Shown here: piece after piece, positions 8,746-16,798 of the stretch
Layout: every line of letters begins with the position of its first letter
How positions within the stretch are numbered: position 1 is the first letter of the stretch
Origin: Pseudomonadota bacterium
Lineage (GTDB): Bacteria > Pseudomonadota > Gammaproteobacteria > Steroidobacterales > Steroidobacteraceae
Assembly: GCA_018241505.1 (NCBI GenBank)
Contig: JAFEDS010000012.1
Coordinates: 62,001 to 126,000 of the forward strand
DNA length: 64,000 nucleotides
Reading direction: 5' to 3'
Notes under the pieces: model-generated
Told to the model about the DNA's origin: nothing
The model's database searches: none
The model's input: the letters and a program-made list of their open reading frames with translations, nothing else
Position numbers and translations under genes: made by a program

Positions 8746-9892
8746 CCGTCCCACCCATCCGCTTCAAATGGGCACGGATCGCATCCAAAAAGCCATCCGC
8801 GAAGTTGAGCGGTGCCACTTCGGCCCGACCGAGGAATCCCGCGGTCGCCTTCGCCGACAACGGCGCCGTCGGCGAACGCAAAAACGGCTGCAGCGGTTGG
8901 TATTTGCGCCGCACCGGCCATTCGCTCGCGAGCACCTTGAACCGACCCGCACCCACATTCCACGCGGCGGTGGGCCATCGGGTGTGACTCTCGAGCGGCG
9001 CGGTCTCGAAATCCAACACCCGGCCGGGCTGTCGCAGGCGGCGGCCGATCCACCGGGCAACGGGGACGCTGACGGCGTTGCCGACCAGTTTCCAGCGATG
9101 GCCTTTCCGCACGACTGCCTCGGCAGGTTGCGTCCAGTCGGCCGAAAACCCCTGGAGTCGTTCCGCATCACGAATATTCGGCGTCACAATCTCCCCGTTC
9201 GACAGGAGGATTGCGGGCGAAGACGGAATTCCGAGTGATGACCCCCCCTTGAGAGTAGGTATCGCATCCACCGCCCAACCGAGCCCCCGTGTCCCCTCCG
9301 TCCAATAGAACCCGAACGCAACGGCATCGCCCACATGCGCGGTTGCTTCGACAGGGCCGGCCTCGTCCGCGAACAACACGCCTCTGGGATCCTCGCGCAG
9401 CGAAGCGACGAGATACACACGGCGACGTCGCTGCGGCAGTCCAAACGAGCGCGTATCGACGACACGATAGGCCCAACGGTATTTGAGAGCTTCCAAGGTC
9501 GTGGTGATGACGTTCATCGCCTCACCACGCCCGAGTTGCAACATGAACGGCACATTTTCCAGCAACACCCAGGGGGTCTTGTGTCGCTCAATCAACCGGA
9601 AAACCTCGCCCACCAAACCGGATCGCGCCCCGGCGATGCCGAGCGTCTTCCCCGCCTGCGACAGATCCTGGCAGGGAAATCCCGCTGCGAGCAAAGTCGT
9701 TTCGGCAGGCAGCCGCTTCAATGTGCACACATCGTCGTGAAACGGGATCTCGGCGAAGCGGTTCCTCAGAACCGCCACCGCGGCACGATCGTTTTCACAC
9801 AGAAGGGCCGTTTCGTGACCCGCGCCGTGCAGGCCGCTCTCGAGTCCCCCGACTCCCGCAAAAAGACCGGTGATGGTGTGCGCAAGCTGCAT
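8720..9892 (-). CDS. Orphan DNA (cytosine-5) methyltransferase
   Basis: All main motifs of C5 methyltransferases are present in 390 residues: motif I LFAGVGG (10-16), motif IV GFPCQDLSQ with catalytic Cys74, motif VI ENV (112-114), motif VIII QRRRRVYLV (154-162), and motif X GNAVSVPVARWIG. The target-recognition region between VIII and IX is short. A C-terminal extension of about 100 residues beyond motif X has no match I recognise. No restriction endonuclease, Vsr nickase or specificity subunit is adjacent; neighbours are a small-molecule methyltransferase and a DUF1801 gene, so it is an orphan epigenetic or protective enzyme. Confidence 0.9.
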   Translation of the reverse strand: MQLAHTITGLFAGVGGLESGLHGAGHETALLCENDRAAVAVLRNRFAEIPFHDDVCTLKRLPAETTLLAAGFPCQDLSQAGKTLGIAGARSGLVGEVFRLIERHKTPWVLLENVPFMLQLGRGEAMNVITTTLEALKYRWAYRVVDTRSFGLPQRRRRVYLVASLREDPRGVLFADEAGPVEATAHVGDAVAFGFYWTEGTRGLGWAVDAIPTLKGGSSLGIPSSPAILLSNGEIVTPNIRDAERLQGFSADWTQPAEAVVRKGHRWKLVGNAVSVPVARWIGRRLRQPGRVLDFETAPLESHTRWPTAAWNVGAGRFKVLASEWPVRRKYQPLQPFLRSPTAPLSAKATAGFLGRAEVAPLNFADGFLDAIRAHLKRMGGTVRPPQTPQ

Positions 9893-9906
9893 GCGGCGGT
9901 AGCTTA

Positions 9907-10317
9907 CTACTTCCGCGATGTTTTCTTCTTCACCGCCCGCGCCGCCACCGTGGCCGAATTCAGCTCCACCGCCGCGCGCACAAGCTGCTTGAAAGCCGCC
10001 TCATTGACCTTCTCGCCCTCGTGAATATCAATCGCCCGGCGCACGTTCCCATCCAGGCTGGAATTGAACAGCTTCTTCGGGTCCGCCAGGGATGCACCCT
10101 TGGCGAAAGTCAGCTTGATTACCTGCTTGTACGATTCCCCCGTACACACGATTCCGTCGTGCGAAAAGACGGGCGTCCCCATCCATTTCCATTCCTCCTG
10201 GATGTCAGGATCCACATCGTGAATGAGCTGGCGCAAGTGGGCGAGCGTTGCGCCCCGCCAGTCGCCCAGCTCCTGGATGCGATCCGTGATCTTCTGTGAG
10301 GCTGTTTTATCGTTCAT
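9907..10317 (-). CDS. DUF1801-domain protein
   Basis: Small cytoplasmic protein of 136 residues with the DUF1801 layout: an early helix pair (LRQLIHDVDPDIQEEWKW), the central strand VCTGESYKQVIKLTF and a basic tail. Proteins of this family often travel with SRPBCC and ArsR genes, as here. It is third in an operon whose ATG (10317) overlaps the TGA of the upstream SRPBCC gene by four bases. Function unknown. The C-terminal KKKTSRK tail is strongly basic and could touch nucleic acid. Confidence 0.8.
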   Translation of the reverse strand: MNDKTASQKITDRIQELGDWRGATLAHLRQLIHDVDPDIQEEWKWMGTPVFSHDGIVCTGESYKQVIKLTFAKGASLADPKKLFNSSLDGNVRRAIDIHEGEKVNEAAFKQLVRAAVELNSATVAARAVKKKTSRK

Positions 10318-10736
10318 ATCGGAAGCCCGCCTACCACCTTCTCGAGAAGCGACACAAACTTGCGCCAGCCGTAATTGGCGCCCTGGTAGTTGTCGTTCTG
10401 GTCGGCACGGAAGCCGGATTGTTCCATGCGCAGCAGCGTGCCCGTCCCTGTTGCAGTCAGCGTGAACACGACAACAGTGACCAACCCGAGCGAGTTCCAG
10501 GTGTAGGACAGCCTCTTGTCGGGTTCCACTTCCAACACCTCCGACTGAATGATCCCGTCCCAATGCGGATTGGGAGTGGAGCGGAAGTTGAACTTGTGGC
10601 CCACCACAGGTTGGAAATCGTTGTCCATCAGCCACTCCTTGATCAAGGCGCCTTGGGTGAGCGCGCGCCAGATCTTCTGCGGCGGGTGCGCCATTTCCTT
10701 CTCAATCACGAGGGTGCGGGTTGCTTCAGTAGTCAT
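10314..10736 (-). CDS. SRPBCC/AHSA1-family protein
   Basis: A 140-residue START-like (AHSA1) protein. It shows the family's usual opening, VIEKEMAHPPQKIWRALTQ, then WLMDNDFQPVVGHKF, the conserved GTLLRMEQSGF strand and a C-terminal long helix with W (NYGWRKFVSLLEKVV). These proteins form a hydrophobic cavity for a small ligand, mostly unidentified. It is the middle gene of the ArsR operon; ATGA overlaps on both sides imply translational coupling. Confidence 0.88.
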   Translation of the reverse strand: MTTEATRTLVIEKEMAHPPQKIWRALTQGALIKEWLMDNDFQPVVGHKFNFRSTPNPHWDGIIQSEVLEVEPDKRLSYTWNSLGLVTVVVFTLTATGTGTLLRMEQSGFRADQNDNYQGANYGWRKFVSLLEKVVGGLPI

Positions 10737-11056
10737 TGATCCATCCTGTTGAGCAGATCTTCGAGGCGATCGAACCGGTCGTACCAGAATCGGCTGTAGT
10801 GAGTGATCCAGTCCACCAGCGGCGCCAGGGCCCGGGGCTCAACGCAGTAGTGCGTCTGACGTCCCCTGTGTCGAGCGCTCACGAGCCCCGCCTCCTTCAA
10901 AACCCCCAGGTGTTTCGACACTGCCGGCTGCGAAACACCGGCTGAATCCGTCAGTGCGCCGACGGTGAGCTCACCGTCTCGGCTCAGCCGTTCAAAAAGG
11001 GCGCGGCGGGTGGGGTCGGACAGGGCCTTGAAGGCCAGTGTGGGCTCGGTGCGCAT
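10733..11056 (-). CDS. ArsR-family autorepressor
   Basis: Winged-helix repressor of the ArsR subfamily that accompanies SRPBCC genes; no cysteine metal site is evident, so it probably does not sense metal. Helix-turn-helix lies at about residues 30-62 (TDSAGVSQPAVSKHLGVLKEAG). I choose the ATG at 11056 (107 residues): longer starts up to 11092 would put the promoter and operator palindrome inside the coding sequence. The predicted transcription start coincides with this ATG, so the mRNA would be leaderless. It heads the operon with the SRPBCC and DUF1801 genes. Confidence 0.88.
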   Translation of the reverse strand: MRTEPTLAFKALSDPTRRALFERLSRDGELTVGALTDSAGVSQPAVSKHLGVLKEAGLVSARHRGRQTHYCVEPRALAPLVDWITHYSRFWYDRFDRLEDLLNRMDQ

Positions 11057-11063
11057 GAGTTGA

Positions 11064-11092
11064 ATCATAACCATATGGTTATTAGTTGTCAA
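11064..11092 (-). promoter_or_regulatory. Strong sigma-70 promoter of the arsR operon
   Basis: On the minus strand a perfect -35 box TTGACA (11087-11092), a 17-base spacer and TATGAT (11064-11069) lead to a start seven to eight bases on, at the ATG of the ArsR gene. This is the best promoter in the window. Confidence 0.75.
11067..11082. promoter_or_regulatory. ArsR operator palindrome
   Basis: A perfect 16-base palindrome, ATAACCATATGGTTAT, fills the 3' part of the spacer and overlaps the -10 box. Palindromes of this form are typical operators of ArsR repressors paired with SRPBCC genes, so bound ArsR would block RNA polymerase. Confidence 0.75.
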
Positions 11093-11142
11093 CGATGACG
11101 GCCCCGACGCGACGCGCGCGCCGCTCAGCTCGAGCAGCTCAG

Positions 11143-11604
11143 TTATCTCGACGGGTAGGGCGTGCCGTCCTTGTGTACAAACCGGCCGTCCGAGTTCGCG
11201 CTCTTCATGTCGATGTCAGAGCAGGTAGTCATATCGTCCGGTTGGCGCGAGCCCACCTCTAGATAGACGGCCGTTGTGTTGGATCGGTTGATCAGGTGAT
11301 GGCCGTTGCCCGAGTTTTTGGCGAAGGCCGCGCAATCGCCCGCGCGCAACACGGTCTCGCCGCCATCCTCGATGAGCACCACCTCACCTTCGAGCACGTA
11401 CACAAACTCATCTTCGTGACTGTGCCAGTGCCGCTGACTGGACCAGCCGCCGGGTGGCAGTGTCATGCGATTCACACCAAAGTCCCGCAGTCCCCCCGCA
11501 TTGCCGAGGCGCTGCCGGGTCCGGGCCGCACAAGGCTCATCGAACGGAGGCGGATAACCCGAGCCCTGGCGTACCGGCACGGCCGCGAGATCGATCTTAG
11601 GCAT
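11143..11604 (-). CDS. Cupin-domain protein
   Basis: Single-domain cupin of 153 residues. Motif 1 is QRHWHSHEDEFVYVLEGE, with the His/Glu metal ligands, and motif 2 surrounds the AKNSGNGHHL segment. The ATG at 11604 has AGGAG six bases upstream; the frame is open 12 codons further, to 11640. Similar cupins are annotated as transcriptional regulators without DNA-binding domain or as sugar isomerase-like; no reaction can be named. It is divergent from the OPT transporter gene, 92 bases apart. Confidence 0.82.
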   Translation of the reverse strand: MPKIDLAAVPVRQGSGYPPPFDEPCAARTRQRLGNAGGLRDFGVNRMTLPPGGWSSQRHWHSHEDEFVYVLEGEVVLIEDGGETVLRAGDCAAFAKNSGNGHHLINRSNTTAVYLEVGSRQPDDMTTCSDIDMKSANSDGRFVHKDGTPYPSR

Positions 11605-11696
11605 GGTCAGCTCCTGCAGCGAAGCGCCGAAAGAGTGCAAATTTCACACCGGGTGATGGACAATCACAACAGCGAAATTTCGGGGGTATCCGCTGC

Positions 11697-13691
11697 ATGA
11701 GCGCCATTCCGGTCGAGCCGAAGGAACTGACCCTGCGGGGCATTGTCCTTGGCGTCCTGATTACACTGGTCTTTACCGCCGCCAACGTCTTCTTTGGCCT
11801 CAAAGCGGGGCTCACCTTTTCTACCTCCATCCCGGCTGCTGTCATCTCCATGGCCGTGCTACGCGGTTTCAAGGGAATGACCATCCAGGAGAACAATATC
11901 GTCCAGACGGTCGCGTCCGCGGCCGGAACGCTCTCATCCGTCATCTTCGTCCTGCCGAGCCTCGTCATTGTGGGCTGGTGGACCGGCTTTCCCTATTGGA
12001 CGTCCGTGTTGATCTGCGGGCTCGGCGGCATCCTGGGCGTGCTGTATTCGATTCCTCTGCGGCGTGCGCTCGTGACACATTCCGATCTGCCCTATCCGGA
12101 AGGCGTCGCTTGCGCGGAAGTGCTCAAAGTAGGCGGCGGCGCCGCAGCGCATGTCGACGCGGTTGAGGATGCGCGCGCGGGCCTGAAAGCATTGCTGTGG
12201 GGTTCGCTCGTTTCCGGTTTCTTTTCCATTGTGGTGGCCACCCGCGCTTTCGCGGGCGATCTGGTCTCCTATTTCCGGGTGAATGCGCGCGGCGGAGTCA
12301 CCGGGTTCGACCTGCTTCTGTCTTTTGCACTGTTCGGCATCGGTCACCTCATCGGCCTGTGGGTGGGACTGGCGATGCTGGTGGGAGCCATCATTGCCTG
12401 GGGCTGGGGCGTTCCCCATTTCACAGCGGCCCATCTCGCCAGTGTCGGAGCCGACAGCACGGTCGCGGTCGCGAAACTGGCGACCGATACTTGGCGCCAG
12501 CAGGTGCGTTTTGTCGGCGCCGGCACCATCCTGGTTGCCTCTTTGTGGACTCTCGGCAAGCTCGTGAGGCCCGTTGTTGTCGGGCTGCGCTCGACGCTGG
12601 CCGCCTCCAGGGCGCGCCGTTCCACCACGGAGTCCGTTTTTCCCCGCACCGAGCGGGATATCTCCATCCGGGTGATTGGGGTGTTGACGCTGCTGTGTGT
12701 GGCACCGATCGCGCTGTTGCTGGCCAACTTCGAGTCGGGCGGCGTGCTGCGCGATCACATGGTCGTCCTGGTGATCTGCGGCTTGATCTACATTGTGTTG
12801 ATGAGCTTCTTCGTGTCGTCCGTGTGCGGTTACATGGCGGGTCTCATCGGGTCCTCGAACAGCCCGCTGTCCGGAATCGGCATTCTCGCGGTGCTCGGAG
12901 CGTCCTTGTTGTTAGTGTTCGGCGTGCGCTCGAGCTTGCCGGCCGGGGGCGGGCATGCGCTCGTGGCCTTCGCCCTGTTTGTCACCGCGGTGATCTTTTC
13001 AGTGGCCTGTATCGCGAACAACAACCTTCAGGACCTGAAGACCGGTCAGCTCGTCGATGCCACACCCTGGAAACAGCAGGTTGCGCTGATTATCGGCGTC
13101 ATCGCCGGCGCCGCCATCATTCCTCCGGTGCTGGACTTGGTAAATCACGCCTACGGTTTCGCTGGCGCACCCGGCCCCCACCGCGAAAACGCGCTCCCGG
13201 CTCCGCAGGCCGGCCTCATGGCGGCGCTCGCTCAAGGTGTGCTCGAGAACAACGTGGACTGGAGCCTGATCCAGATTGGAATCGGCATCGGCGTGGTCAT
13301 GATCATTATCGATGCCGTATTGCGGCGCGCCGTACCGGGTGCCCATCTGTCACCCCTTGCGGTGGGTCTGGGGATGTACCTGCCGACTCAGAGCACGTTG
13401 ATGGTCGTGGTCGGTTCCGTCGTAGGTTGGTACTTCGACCGGCGCGCCGACCGGCGTCCGAATCCGATGCGAATCAAACAGCTTGGCGTGTTGCTGGCGT
13501 CGGGCCTGATTGTGGGCGAGGGGCTGGTGGGCGTGATCATTGCCGGAATCGTCGCCTTCTCAGGCAAGGACTATCCGCTGCAATTGGTCAGTGATCGTTT
13601 CGCGGAAGGCGCGGCGATGGTGGTCGGCAGCGCAGGCTTTGCGTTATTGGTAGTGCTGCTGTACCGGTGGTGCGCCCGGCTTCGCGAGTAG
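11697..13691 (+). CDS. OPT-family oligopeptide/metal-chelate transporter
   Basis: Polytopic inner-membrane protein of 664 residues and roughly 14-16 predicted helices. The start shows the OPT signature, LTLRGIVLGVLITLVFTAAN, and ENNIVQTVASAAGTL follows, typical of the prokaryotic OPT clade. Internal SDLPYPEGVACAEVLK is also conserved. Family members move oligopeptides or metal chelates, using proton flux. The gene stands alone, with a minus-strand small gene overlapping its last 48 bases. Substrate unknown. Confidence 0.9.
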   Translation: MSAIPVEPKELTLRGIVLGVLITLVFTAANVFFGLKAGLTFSTSIPAAVISMAVLRGFKGMTIQENNIVQTVASAAGTLSSVIFVLPSLVIVGWWTGFPYWTSVLICGLGGILGVLYSIPLRRALVTHSDLPYPEGVACAEVLKVGGGAAAHVDAVEDARAGLKALLWGSLVSGFFSIVVATRAFAGDLVSYFRVNARGGVTGFDLLLSFALFGIGHLIGLWVGLAMLVGAIIAWGWGVPHFTAAHLASVGADSTVAVAKLATDTWRQQVRFVGAGTILVASLWTLGKLVRPVVVGLRSTLAASRARRSTTESVFPRTERDISIRVIGVLTLLCVAPIALLLANFESGGVLRDHMVVLVICGLIYIVLMSFFVSSVCGYMAGLIGSSNSPLSGIGILAVLGASLLLVFGVRSSLPAGGGHALVAFALFVTAVIFSVACIANNNLQDLKTGQLVDATPWKQQVALIIGVIAGAAIIPPVLDLVNHAYGFAGAPGPHRENALPAPQAGLMAALAQGVLENNVDWSLIQIGIGIGVVMIIIDAVLRRAVPGAHLSPLAVGLGMYLPTQSTLMVVVGSVVGWYFDRRADRRPNPMRIKQLGVLLASGLIVGEGLVGVIIAGIVAFSGKDYPLQLVSDRFAEGAAMVVGSAGFALLVVLLYRWCARLRE

Positions 13692-13787
13692 GTTGGAGGG
13701 CTGCGCGTTTTGCGCGACAAAAGCACCGCAAATCAGCAGCGCCGTCGCCAGGACCAGTAGCAGAGCGGAATGGAATCGGGATCGCAT
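13644..13787 (-). CDS. 47-residue single-helix membrane peptide
   Basis: Short gene too small for usual ORF cut-offs. The protein begins MRSRFHS, then has one hydrophobic segment (about residues 8-25, ALLLVLATALLICGAFVA) and a polar Pro/Gln tail (QNAQPSNLL ... VQQHYQ). It is either a secreted peptide or a single-span membrane protein. Support comes from a near-perfect ribosome binding site, AGGAGG, five bases before the ATG, and from the signal-like composition. Its 3' third overlaps the end of the OPT gene on the other strand. It lies 92 bases downstream of the GT-C gene on the same strand. No family recognised. Confidence 0.6.
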   Translation of the reverse strand: MRSRFHSALLLVLATALLICGAFVAQNAQPSNLLAKPGAPPVQQHYQ

Positions 13788-13817
13788 CGCGTCCTCCTGT
13801 CAATACGATTCCATTCC
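13767..13817 (-). promoter_or_regulatory. Perfect 12-bp stem around the start of the 47-residue gene
   Basis: Inverted repeat GGAATGGAATCG / CGATTCCATTCC (13767-13778 and 13806-13817). In the minus-strand transcript the 27-base loop holds the AGGAGG ribosome binding site and the AUG, while the 3' arm is codons 4-7. The loop includes ACAGGAGG, close to the CsrA/RsmA core ANGGA. This looks like a translational control element. Confidence 0.55.
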
Positions 13818-13878
13818 ACCACAACGTCGCTTAACAGAAGATTAAGGGGCCCCGGCCCCGGCATTGCGACGGCCGCGC

Positions 13879-15639
13879 TCAATGCGCCGCGACCGCGGCC
13901 TCCGCGGGGACATCCCGGAACCGGCTCCAGGACAGCACCTCAAACCGCGGATCCCCGTCGTGCCGCTTCAGGAAGCTCGCCCGCGCATACGCGAACAGCT
14001 TCACGCCATCCCCATGGATGAACACCGGTTCGTACTGCTCGCGGAATTCAGGTTGGTTCATCAACCCATGCAGCACATCCAGCTCAAACTTGCCGGGGGT
14101 CTGCTTCTCATCGAGCTTCACCGTTTGGGTCAAAAGCTGCGGCAACACCAGCTCCGGCGGATGTTTCCAGAACACATCCAGGTTGAAACCGCTGTGTCCC
14201 ACCACTCCGGTGCGGCGACCCGACGCGTGCGCCATCTCCACCCAGTTGAGTCCCAGCAGGTCAGCTACCCGGCCGTGGTAGGTGACGGCAATACCGCCCG
14301 CCGGCAGCACTCCAACATCCGGCAGGTGCTCGTCCCCGAGCTCGTTGAGAAGATCCCCGATCTGACGGCCCTCCACCGCGAGTGAGAAATCTTCCTTGAG
14401 GGGCTTGCTCCCGATCGCGAAGGCGGAATAGCTCGCCACCATGACTGCAATCACAATCGCCCCCGTCCAGAGCGCGCCGGTGGCCCGGCTGACCGACAGT
14501 TTGCTCCAGTCACCCAGCAGGGGGACGTAGAACATGAGCGCTACGGCCAGGAGCGGCACATAGGGCTGCATCATCCGATAGCCCGGAAAGTGATCGCCGC
14601 CCTCCAGCACCAGCGTTGCCATCACGACCGCGAGGGTCCCGCCCACCAGCAGCATGATGCTGTGCGCCGCCGTCAGTTGCGTTTTGGATCGCACGCCCGA
14701 CCACAAAGACTGAAGTCCGATGAGCAGCACGAGCGCCGCCGCCAGTACGCTCGGCACCACGAGAATGTTCGAGTCCAGGAAGCCCACGACGTAGTGGATG
14801 CCCTGGACGATGTTGTCTTTCGGGTTGCTGGAGACTTTGGCGTAGTAAGTATTGGGAAAGGGAAAACCGAAATACTTCAGACGCGCTGCCGTCAATCCCG
14901 CCAGTGTCACCAGCACTGCTGCCAGATACGGTGTGACGTAGCGAATCGCCGCGCCGATACTCTTGTTGACGGCGACAATGACGCCTGCAATCGCCAGCAT
15001 CGCGGGCATCAACAACATTGATTCCGGGCGCGCCAATACACTGAGCGCACACAGCACGATGCCCAGCACAGACACACGAGGATTGTTGACTCCCCGGACC
15101 AGTACATACACCAGGCCGAGAACTACCGTGCCCCACAAACCCTGGTCCATCATGGTCACGACGGTCCAATGGAAGTAGTTGGGCTGCGCCGCCGTGGCCA
15201 GGATCGGAATCCACAGTGCCCAACGGGGCAGTGACAGCGACTCCGCAACGGACCTCGCGATCCCCAGCGCCCAGTAGATGGCCAGCGCGGTGAGTGCGGC
15301 GGAACATATGAGAATGAATGGTTCCGGCCGAGCCGTGATTTTGTAAAGCAGATAGTGGATCGCTACCCACAGGGAGGACGTTGCGCCTTCGACATGTTCG
15401 AAGTTGGGCGTGTAGACGTATCCGAACCCGTGCGCGAGGTTTTGTCCGTACGCCTGGGTGATGTTCTCATCGTCGATGCCGGTGAGCAGCGGCTTGCCCA
15501 GGGCCTTGTAAACACGGAACGAGCACAGGACAGTGACGAGCAGGGCCATCACCGCATCGAACATAATGACAAAGCGTCCGGTCGTTGCCGGCTGCGCTGC
15601 GGAGGGGGTATTCACAGCAATATAGTTAGAGTTGTTCAT
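13879..15639 (-). CDS. GT-C-type membrane glycosyltransferase
   Basis: Large inner-membrane protein of 586 residues with about ten helices in the first 430 residues and a soluble C-terminal domain. Behind the first helix the periplasmic loop reads IDDENITQAYGQNLAHGFG ... VEGATSSLW. This matches the GT-C pattern D-D-x(2)-I-T ... N-L-x-x-G-x-G ... E-G-x-T-x-x-L-W seen in arabinosyl- and mannosyltransferases that use lipid-linked donors. Asp36-Asp37 region is the likely catalytic acid pair. The acceptor is unknown and no polysaccharide genes adjoin it, apart from a small peptide gene downstream. Confidence 0.75.
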   Translation of the reverse strand: MNNSNYIAVNTPSAAQPATTGRFVIMFDAVMALLVTVLCSFRVYKALGKPLLTGIDDENITQAYGQNLAHGFGYVYTPNFEHVEGATSSLWVAIHYLLYKITARPEPFILICSAALTALAIYWALGIARSVAESLSLPRWALWIPILATAAQPNYFHWTVVTMMDQGLWGTVVLGLVYVLVRGVNNPRVSVLGIVLCALSVLARPESMLLMPAMLAIAGVIVAVNKSIGAAIRYVTPYLAAVLVTLAGLTAARLKYFGFPFPNTYYAKVSSNPKDNIVQGIHYVVGFLDSNILVVPSVLAAALVLLIGLQSLWSGVRSKTQLTAAHSIMLLVGGTLAVVMATLVLEGGDHFPGYRMMQPYVPLLAVALMFYVPLLGDWSKLSVSRATGALWTGAIVIAVMVASYSAFAIGSKPLKEDFSLAVEGRQIGDLLNELGDEHLPDVGVLPAGGIAVTYHGRVADLLGLNWVEMAHASGRRTGVVGHSGFNLDVFWKHPPELVLPQLLTQTVKLDEKQTPGKFELDVLHGLMNQPEFREQYEPVFIHGDGVKLFAYARASFLKRHDGDPRFEVLSWSRFRDVPAEAAVAAH

Positions 15640-15754
15640 GCCGGCAGCGAGTCTAGCATGTGCCCTCCCGGCGCAGCCGTTCTACTACTGCACAGCTCGA
15701 GTCGGGCGTCAGACGGTCAAACGTCACGTCTTCGCCGCATCTCATCAACTTCCA

Positions 15755-16753
15755 TCAGGGCGGATAGGTCTTTGCCTGCCCGGTCCGTCCGTTGACAACC
15801 TGGAATGAACCGTCCGCATGCGCGCTGATCTTGATCCAGTGGCTCGTGCTTTCATCCAGGTTTGCGATGCTGTCGTCGGCAAAATTCTGCTCGGCCGCGT
15901 CTGCCGATTTATGAACCTGCCACACGTCGGCGAGTCCATCAACATGGTGAAGCGTTTCATACGTGTTCTTCGCACCGCCTTTCTTCAGGCCGTTGTTCAT
16001 GATGGCCACGCGCGGTTTGAAAGCGGCAAACAAAGCAGGGGCCGCCACATCCGGCCCCCCGTGATGCGCGACGAGGTAGACATCAACAGGCCCGATGAGG
16101 CTCTTCGGGCAGGCGAGATCGAACAGCGGTTGACCTGACAGGTCGCCCACATCGAGAAAGCGGAACTTTCCCAGTGACACCACCACCCCGGTGGAGCGTG
16201 GGTTTTCCAACGGATCGCGCGGGGGTACCGCTGACGCGCCGCACCCGGCATTGGTTGCGCCCGCGCCCTCCAGCGGTTTTGTCAACACCGCCGCGGCAGA
16301 GGAAACGACTTTGACATCGATGCCTGTCAGGGGAAGCCGATCGCCCGGCTTCGGTTCAATGTGCGGGTGGCTCTTGCGCACTTCCAGATAGCGCTCGTAG
16401 GCGGCCTTCGTGCCGGCATCCCGCAGGGCGCCGGGCAACACCGTCTCATGGTCGATGAAATGTTGAATGGGCAGCACCTTCGACAACTCGACCACACCGC
16501 CGTCGTGATCCGGGTGAAAGTGAGTGATCATCAGGTAGTCGATTTGCTTGACCCCCGCATCCCGGGCCGCCGCCACAATCCGCGCGGCGCTGTCGGCAAA
16601 GCCGGTATCAATGAGAAACGACTGCCGCTCCGGAGTGACCAGCAAAGTGGATTGGCCCCCTTCGACATCAATGAAGTAAATGTCGAGCGCACGCGCTGCG
16701 GCATGGCTCAGGGGTGCAAAGGCCAGCAATACCAGGGCCAGCTTCAGTCTCAT
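15755..16753 (-). CDS. Secreted MBL-fold metallohydrolase
   Basis: Protein of 332 residues with a signal peptide ending SHAAA and a metallo-beta-lactamase fold. The zinc motif is THFHPDHDGG (His78, His80, Asp82, His83). The opening strand LDIYFIDVEGGQSTLL resembles the ComEC-associated hydrolase domain, in which this domain degrades DNA or nucleotides, but there are no membrane helices here. The start is set at ATG 16753 rather than the one four codons earlier (16765). It is followed by the GT-C gene region without overlap. Substrate unknown. Confidence 0.85.
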   Translation of the reverse strand: MRLKLALVLLAFAPLSHAAARALDIYFIDVEGGQSTLLVTPERQSFLIDTGFADSAARIVAAARDAGVKQIDYLMITHFHPDHDGGVVELSKVLPIQHFIDHETVLPGALRDAGTKAAYERYLEVRKSHPHIEPKPGDRLPLTGIDVKVVSSAAAVLTKPLEGAGATNAGCGASAVPPRDPLENPRSTGVVVSLGKFRFLDVGDLSGQPLFDLACPKSLIGPVDVYLVAHHGGPDVAAPALFAAFKPRVAIMNNGLKKGGAKNTYETLHHVDGLADVWQVHKSADAAEQNFADDSIANLDESTSHWIKISAHADGSFQVVNGRTGQAKTYPP

Positions 16754-16798
16754 GGCGGATTCCATTCTATGGGCCGGACGCCAGGGCGAGCTTGCCGG

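Noticed and set aside
8720-10317. Restriction-modification system around the cytosine methyltransferase
   Set aside because: Neighbours are a small-molecule methyltransferase and DUF1801; no nuclease motif found.
12197-13594. 465-residue plus-strand frame inside the OPT gene
   Set aside because: Shadow in another frame of the OPT gene; Arg/Gly-rich without hydrophobic segments.
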